From Chelatococcus sp. YT9 (lineage in GTDB: Bacteria; Pseudomonadota; Alphaproteobacteria; Rhizobiales; Beijerinckiaceae), in the NCBI RefSeq assembly GCF_018398315.1, contig NZ_JAHBRW010000002.1, positions 108,637-172,636 of the forward strand: 64,000 nucleotides of DNA, in the 5' to 3' direction. The notes beneath the pieces were generated by a model. It made no database searches and had not been told where the DNA came from. It saw nothing but the letters and a program-made list of their open reading frames with translations. Shown here in pieces: positions 60,811-64,000 of this stretch (positions are counted from its first letter, which is position 1; each line of letters begins with the position of its first letter). The translations under genes and the position numbers were made by a program.

Positions 60811-61727
60811 GTATCTGCTATATCGACTGCTCGCCGTTCATGCGCGAGCTCATGGACGAAGTCGCGGACGTCCACGCCGGCGCCATTGCCGTGAATGTCG
60901 GCGATCCCGGCGCCGACGAGATCGTCGAACTGGCTCGTGGGCATGACGTGCTCATGAACGGACACAGCTTCATGAACGACGACGTGCTTCGACGCCTTCC
61001 TGATCTGCGCCGGATCGTGTTTCTCGGCAGCGGCGCGACGAGCTATATCGACGTCGAGGCGGCCGGCAGGCGCGACATCGAGGTGCTGACGGTCACTGGC
61101 TACGGCGACCGTTCTGTCGCGGAACATGCGACGGCGCTGATGTTCGCCGCCGCTCGCCAAGTCGCCCGAATGGACCGCACCCTGCGAGACGGGGACTGGG
61201 ATCCTCTAGAGGGAATCGAGCTTGCCGGGCGCACGATCGGCATAATCGGCTTCGGCGGCATCGGCCGGGAAATGGCGCGCATCGCGCAAGCTCTCGGCAT
61301 GGTCCCGCTGATCTGGAACCGCCGGCCGCTCGATGCGGAATGGAGCGCCTTTCAGGCTTGTTCGCTGGAGGAGCTACTGCGGGAAAGTGACGTGATCTCG
61401 CTACACCTCGCACTCACTAATGAGACCCGCAGACTACTCGGCCGGGCGGAATTCGGCCTTATGAAGCGAGGCGTTTTGCTTATCAACACAGCGCGCGCAG
61501 GCCTCATCGACCAGACAGCTTTGCTGGGTGCCTTGCGCGAGGAACGACTGGGCCATGCCGCGCTCGATGTCTTCGACGAGGAACCATTGCCCCCGGAAAA
61601 TCCTTATGTGGCGATGGACAACGTCACCTTGACCGCCCATGCGGGCTTCAAGACACGGGCAGCGTCGCGGCGCCTGCTACGGGATGCGTTGGCGAAGGCG
61701 CTTGCACCGATTTCCCACCGCGGATGA
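60807..61727 (+). CDS. D-2-hydroxyacid dehydrogenase (glyoxylate/hydroxypyruvate reductase-like)
   Basis: This is an NAD(P)-dependent 2-hydroxyacid dehydrogenase of 306 residues. The dinucleotide motif is IGIIGFGGIGREMARIAQ. Catalytic residues are Arg in NTARAGLIDQ, Glu in DVFDEEPLPPE and His in LTAHAGF. Members reduce glyoxylate, hydroxypyruvate or other 2-oxoacids. The ATG overlaps the ATPase stop, so it is cotranscribed with the Dpp-type transporter. If the block degrades aminopolycarboxylates, which release glyoxylate, this enzyme could remove that product. The frame extends upstream inside the ATPase gene, a shadow. Confidence 0.87.
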   Translation: MSICYIDCSPFMRELMDEVADVHAGAIAVNVGDPGADEIVELARGHDVLMNGHSFMNDDVLRRLPDLRRIVFLGSGATSYIDVEAAGRRDIEVLTVTGYGDRSVAEHATALMFAAARQVARMDRTLRDGDWDPLEGIELAGRTIGIIGFGGIGREMARIAQALGMVPLIWNRRPLDAEWSAFQACSLEELLRESDVISLHLALTNETRRLLGRAEFGLMKRGVLLINTARAGLIDQTALLGALREERLGHAALDVFDEEPLPPENPYVAMDNVTLTAHAGFKTRAASRRLLRDALAKALAPISHRG

Positions 61728-61896
61728 CCTCGCGTGAAGCAGCAGCTTGCATTGCTTCACTTCTTCCCATGCCTAGCGAAGCCTGCCGTGTCGGGACGCG
61801 TGAGCCTCCCGTTCGCGTTCTCTGATCTCTCCGGCGTATCGTCTGGCGCTGCATCGTCATCAGCTCGTTAAGAAAGGTTTCTATGTCTCTCGCCGC

Positions 61897-63105
61897 GTGA
61901 GGGAGCATTTGGCTCCTGATTGCACAGCTGTGCAAAAGGGCGAGACCTTGGACGAACAGATCTTCCTTCGCATCTCCGACCTTTCGGCGGGCTACGGCTC
62001 AACCCAGGTGCTGAAGGGGTTGAACCTCGCTATCCACAAGGGTGAGTTCGTAGCCCTCCTCGGCTCATCAGGCTGCGGCAAGACCACGCTTCTGCGCGCC
62101 ATCGCCGGTTTTGCGCAACCCTCCGCCGGTTCAATCAGCGTCGCAGGCCGGGATGTCACCCGTCTGCCGCCGGACCGGCGCGGCATGGCACTGGTATTTC
62201 AATCCTATGCGCTCTGGCCGCATATGACGGTGGCGCAGAACATCGGCTACGGGTTGAAGCTGAAGAGGCTGCCCCGCGATGAGATCGCGCGCCGTGTCAC
62301 CGCGCTGGAGGATCTGCTCGGCCTCTCGCATCTGGGACAGCGCAAGCCGGCGGCATTATCCGGCGGCCAGCGCCAACGCGTGGCGCTCGGCCGGGCGCTG
62401 GCCATCGATCCGCAGATCCTGCTGCTCGATGAGCCGCTTTCCAATCTCGACGCACGCATCCGGCTGAAGGTGCGCCACGACATCAGTGCGCTGCAGAAGC
62501 GCCTCGGCATCACCGCTGTCCACGTCACCCACGATCGCGAAGAGGCCATGGTGATGGCGGACCGCATCGTCATCATGGATGGCGGCCGTATCGCCCAACA
62601 GGGCACGCCGGAAGACGTCTATAACCGTCCCGCCTCACCCTTCGTCGCTGCCTTCATGGGCGCGGAGAACGTGCTCGAGCTCAGCGGGCGGGTCAGCGGC
62701 GACCGGATCGACATCGAGGCCGGCCCGGGAAACGCTCACAGCACGCTGCCGCGCGACGGCCGCGCGATAGGCGACGGCCCACTCGAGGCGCGCTTCCGCG
62801 CCGAGGCGGCCGAGCTCCTGCCGGCCGGTCCGGCCACGCCCACCTCGGATCACAACCTGGAACTCACCGGCCAAGTGGAGGCGACGAGCTATCCCGGGGG
62901 CCTCTGGCGGCATGCCGTGCGCGTCGGACGGAACGAACTGCTCATTGACGCCGCCTGCCGGCACGCACCCGGCACCGCCGTCCGCATTCGCATCCCGGCG
63001 GACAAGCTCTTCCTCTTCAACGCACGGAGCGCCGCAAGGCCCTCCTCCACCCGTTCCCCGCACGATGCCCGGACAGGCCGCGTGCTGGAAGCATCTGAGG
63101 CATGA
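61897..63105 (+). CDS. ABC transporter ATPase (PotA/UgpC/FbpC type)
   Basis: This is an importer ATPase of 402 residues with Walker A LGSSGCGKTTLLRAIAG, signature LSGGQRQRVALGRAL, Walker B ILLLDEPLSNLDARIRLKVR and a C-terminal OB-like TOBE domain (about residues 285-380). This layout is shared by polyamine, glycerol-3-phosphate and ferric-iron importers. Starts are unclear: GTG at 61897, GTG at 61930 or TTG at 61948 are all in frame, and homology begins after the TTG (IFLRISDLSAGYGS). It is followed at 25 bases by a solute-binding protein gene. Confidence 0.88.
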   Translation: MREHLAPDCTAVQKGETLDEQIFLRISDLSAGYGSTQVLKGLNLAIHKGEFVALLGSSGCGKTTLLRAIAGFAQPSAGSISVAGRDVTRLPPDRRGMALVFQSYALWPHMTVAQNIGYGLKLKRLPRDEIARRVTALEDLLGLSHLGQRKPAALSGGQRQRVALGRALAIDPQILLLDEPLSNLDARIRLKVRHDISALQKRLGITAVHVTHDREEAMVMADRIVIMDGGRIAQQGTPEDVYNRPASPFVAAFMGAENVLELSGRVSGDRIDIEAGPGNAHSTLPRDGRAIGDGPLEARFRAEAAELLPAGPATPTSDHNLELTGQVEATSYPGGLWRHAVRVGRNELLIDAACRHAPGTAVRIRIPADKLFLFNARSAARPSSTRSPHDARTGRVLEASEA

Positions 63106-63130
63106 TTTTCACCGAACGGAGAGACCACCC

Positions 63131-64000
63131 ATGAAGAGACTTCTCCAGGCGACGCTTGTTCTCGGTTTCGCAGCCTCGCCAGCCGCGGCGGCCGAACTCA
63201 CCGTCCTTACCGCCGGCGACCAGAACATGGTCGACTACATCAACGAGTATCTCGGACCACTGTTCGAGAAGGAAAATCCGGGCAACACCGTACGTGTCGT
63301 TGGCACCGGCCCCGGCGATGCGGGATCACAGAAGATCGTCGAGCGCTTCGACGCGCAGAAGAAGGCCGATGCCGCCAAGTGGGACGCGGATGTCGCCGTC
63401 GTCCACGAGAAGTTCGTTGCCCCGATGATCACCGGCGGCTATCTCGAGGCTTATCGCGACAAGATCGCGACCGGCAAGATGGTGACGCGCGCCAACGCCG
63501 ACATGGCGCTCGGCACCAAGGTCACCGGCTATGTCATGCCGATGTTCAATAGCCAGACCGCGATCGCCTACAATCCGGCGCTTGTTCCGAACCCGCCGAA
63601 GAGCTACGCCGAAGTTGCCGAATGGGCCAAGGCCCATCCCAAGCAGTTCGGCTACAACGGCATCAAGGGCGGCGCCTCGGGCGTCAGTTTCGTCATGGGC
63701 TGGATCTATGCCTTCGGCGACGGCGATGCCAACAAGCTCATGAACGGCCCGTTCGAGGAGGGCGAAACCAAGAAGTGGGACAAGGCCTTCACGAGCCTGC
63801 GGGACTTCACCAAGACCGCGACACTCACCCCCGGCAATGCCGGCACCCTCGACCTCCTGTCGCGCGGCGAGATCGCCATGGGGCCGGTGTGGGTCGACAT
63901 GTTCTATTCCTGGCAGGCGAGCGGCCAGCTGCCTCCGGACTTCAAGCTGATGCTGCCGGCTCCGGGCATGCCCGGCCAGCCCATGCACTACGTGATCCCG
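63131..64000 (+). CDS. ABC transporter solute-binding protein (3' partial)
   Basis: This is an extracellular solute-binding protein, visible for its first 290 residues; the frame remains open to the last base and has no stop inside the window. The N-terminal signal peptide is MKRLLQATLVLGFAASPAAA, then AELTVLTAGDQNMVDYINEY begins the mature protein. Later segments WDADVAVVHEKFVAPMITGG and KGGASGVSFVMGWIYAFGDG fit iron-, polyamine- or sugar-type family 1 binding proteins. It follows the ATPase gene by 25 bases and is probably continued by permease genes outside the window. The ligand is unknown. Confidence 0.88.
   Translation, partial: MKRLLQATLVLGFAASPAAAAELTVLTAGDQNMVDYINEYLGPLFEKENPGNTVRVVGTGPGDAGSQKIVERFDAQKKADAAKWDADVAVVHEKFVAPMITGGYLEAYRDKIATGKMVTRANADMALGTKVTGYVMPMFNSQTAIAYNPALVPNPPKSYAEVAEWAKAHPKQFGYNGIKGGASGVSFVMGWIYAFGDGDANKLMNGPFEEGETKKWDKAFTSLRDFTKTATLTPGNAGTLDLLSRGEIAMGPVWVDMFYSWQASGQLPPDFKLMLPAPGMPGQPMHYVIP

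Noticed and set aside
1-64000. Insertion sequences, integrases, CRISPR arrays, tRNA and rRNA genes
   Set aside because: I looked for transposase-like proteins, regularly spaced repeats, and conserved RNA gene sequences and found none that I could support.

Overview
The window is high-GC DNA with dense, tightly packed operons of transport, regulation and catabolism genes. It has no ribosomal RNA, tRNA, insertion sequence, phage or CRISPR signal that I can see. The mix suggests a soil or rhizosphere alphaproteobacterium of the Hyphomicrobiales/Rhizobiales type: liv, CUT1, BMP and Dpp-type ABC transporters, xanthine-dehydrogenase-family hydroxylases with a CoxG protein, tandem tartrate-dehydrogenase-like genes, and an intergenic palindromic element of the kind common in that order. 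The organism is an inference; the gene content is what the sequence shows.

Layout. 1-6.0 kb: a GntR/UTRA regulator cut by the left edge, pxpB-pxpC of 5-oxoprolinase without pxpA, and two tartrate-dehydrogenase-like paralogues flanking a GntR/FCD regulator. 6.1-8.1 kb: housekeeping-like genes, an L,D-transpeptidase and a DUF924 protein. 8.3-12.1 kb: two SDR/regulator pairs (SDR with LysR, SDR with IclR). 12.1-25.7 kb: a liv-type ABC transporter, an acyl-CoA ligase, paaF-, paaG-, paaH- and paaJ-like beta-oxidation genes and an IclR regulator. Three copies of one 28-bp operator-like site tie this region together. 25.9-34.5 kb: a LacI-controlled CUT1 ABC transporter operon with two unrecognised proteins, an SDR, a cupin and a GMC oxidoreductase, followed by a convergent MOSC protein. 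35.5-51.9 kb: a molybdenum hydroxylase operon of unusual order (medium, large, small, second large), an XRE-cupin regulator, two paralogous cupins, a carbon-nitrogen hydrolase, a CoxG protein, a cyclase-family hydrolase, a carboxymuconolactone-decarboxylase-family protein, a BMP/nucleoside-type ABC transporter and an isochorismatase-family hydrolase. 51.9-61.7 kb: a FAD amine oxidase, a GntR regulator, an FMN-dependent NtaA-type monooxygenase, a peptide-type ABC transporter with fused ATPases, and a 2-hydroxyacid dehydrogenase. 61.9-64.0 kb: an ABC ATPase and a solute-binding protein cut by the right edge.

How the genes work together. Most blocks repeat one plan: a transporter brings in an organic acid or nitrogen compound, a short set of oxidoreductases, hydrolases or CoA enzymes degrades it, and a local regulator controls the block. 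The most interesting blocks are: (i) the 28-bp regulon, which looks like the lower phenylacetate pathway fed by something other than the phenylacetyl-CoA epoxidase; (ii) the molybdenum hydroxylase/hydrolase/BMP cluster, which I read as a possible N-heterocycle degradation pathway; and (iii) the amine oxidase/FMN monooxygenase/Dpp transporter cluster, whose gene classes match those reported for aminopolycarboxylate (EDTA, NTA, iminodiacetate) degradation. Substrates are inferred and cannot be read from the sequence.
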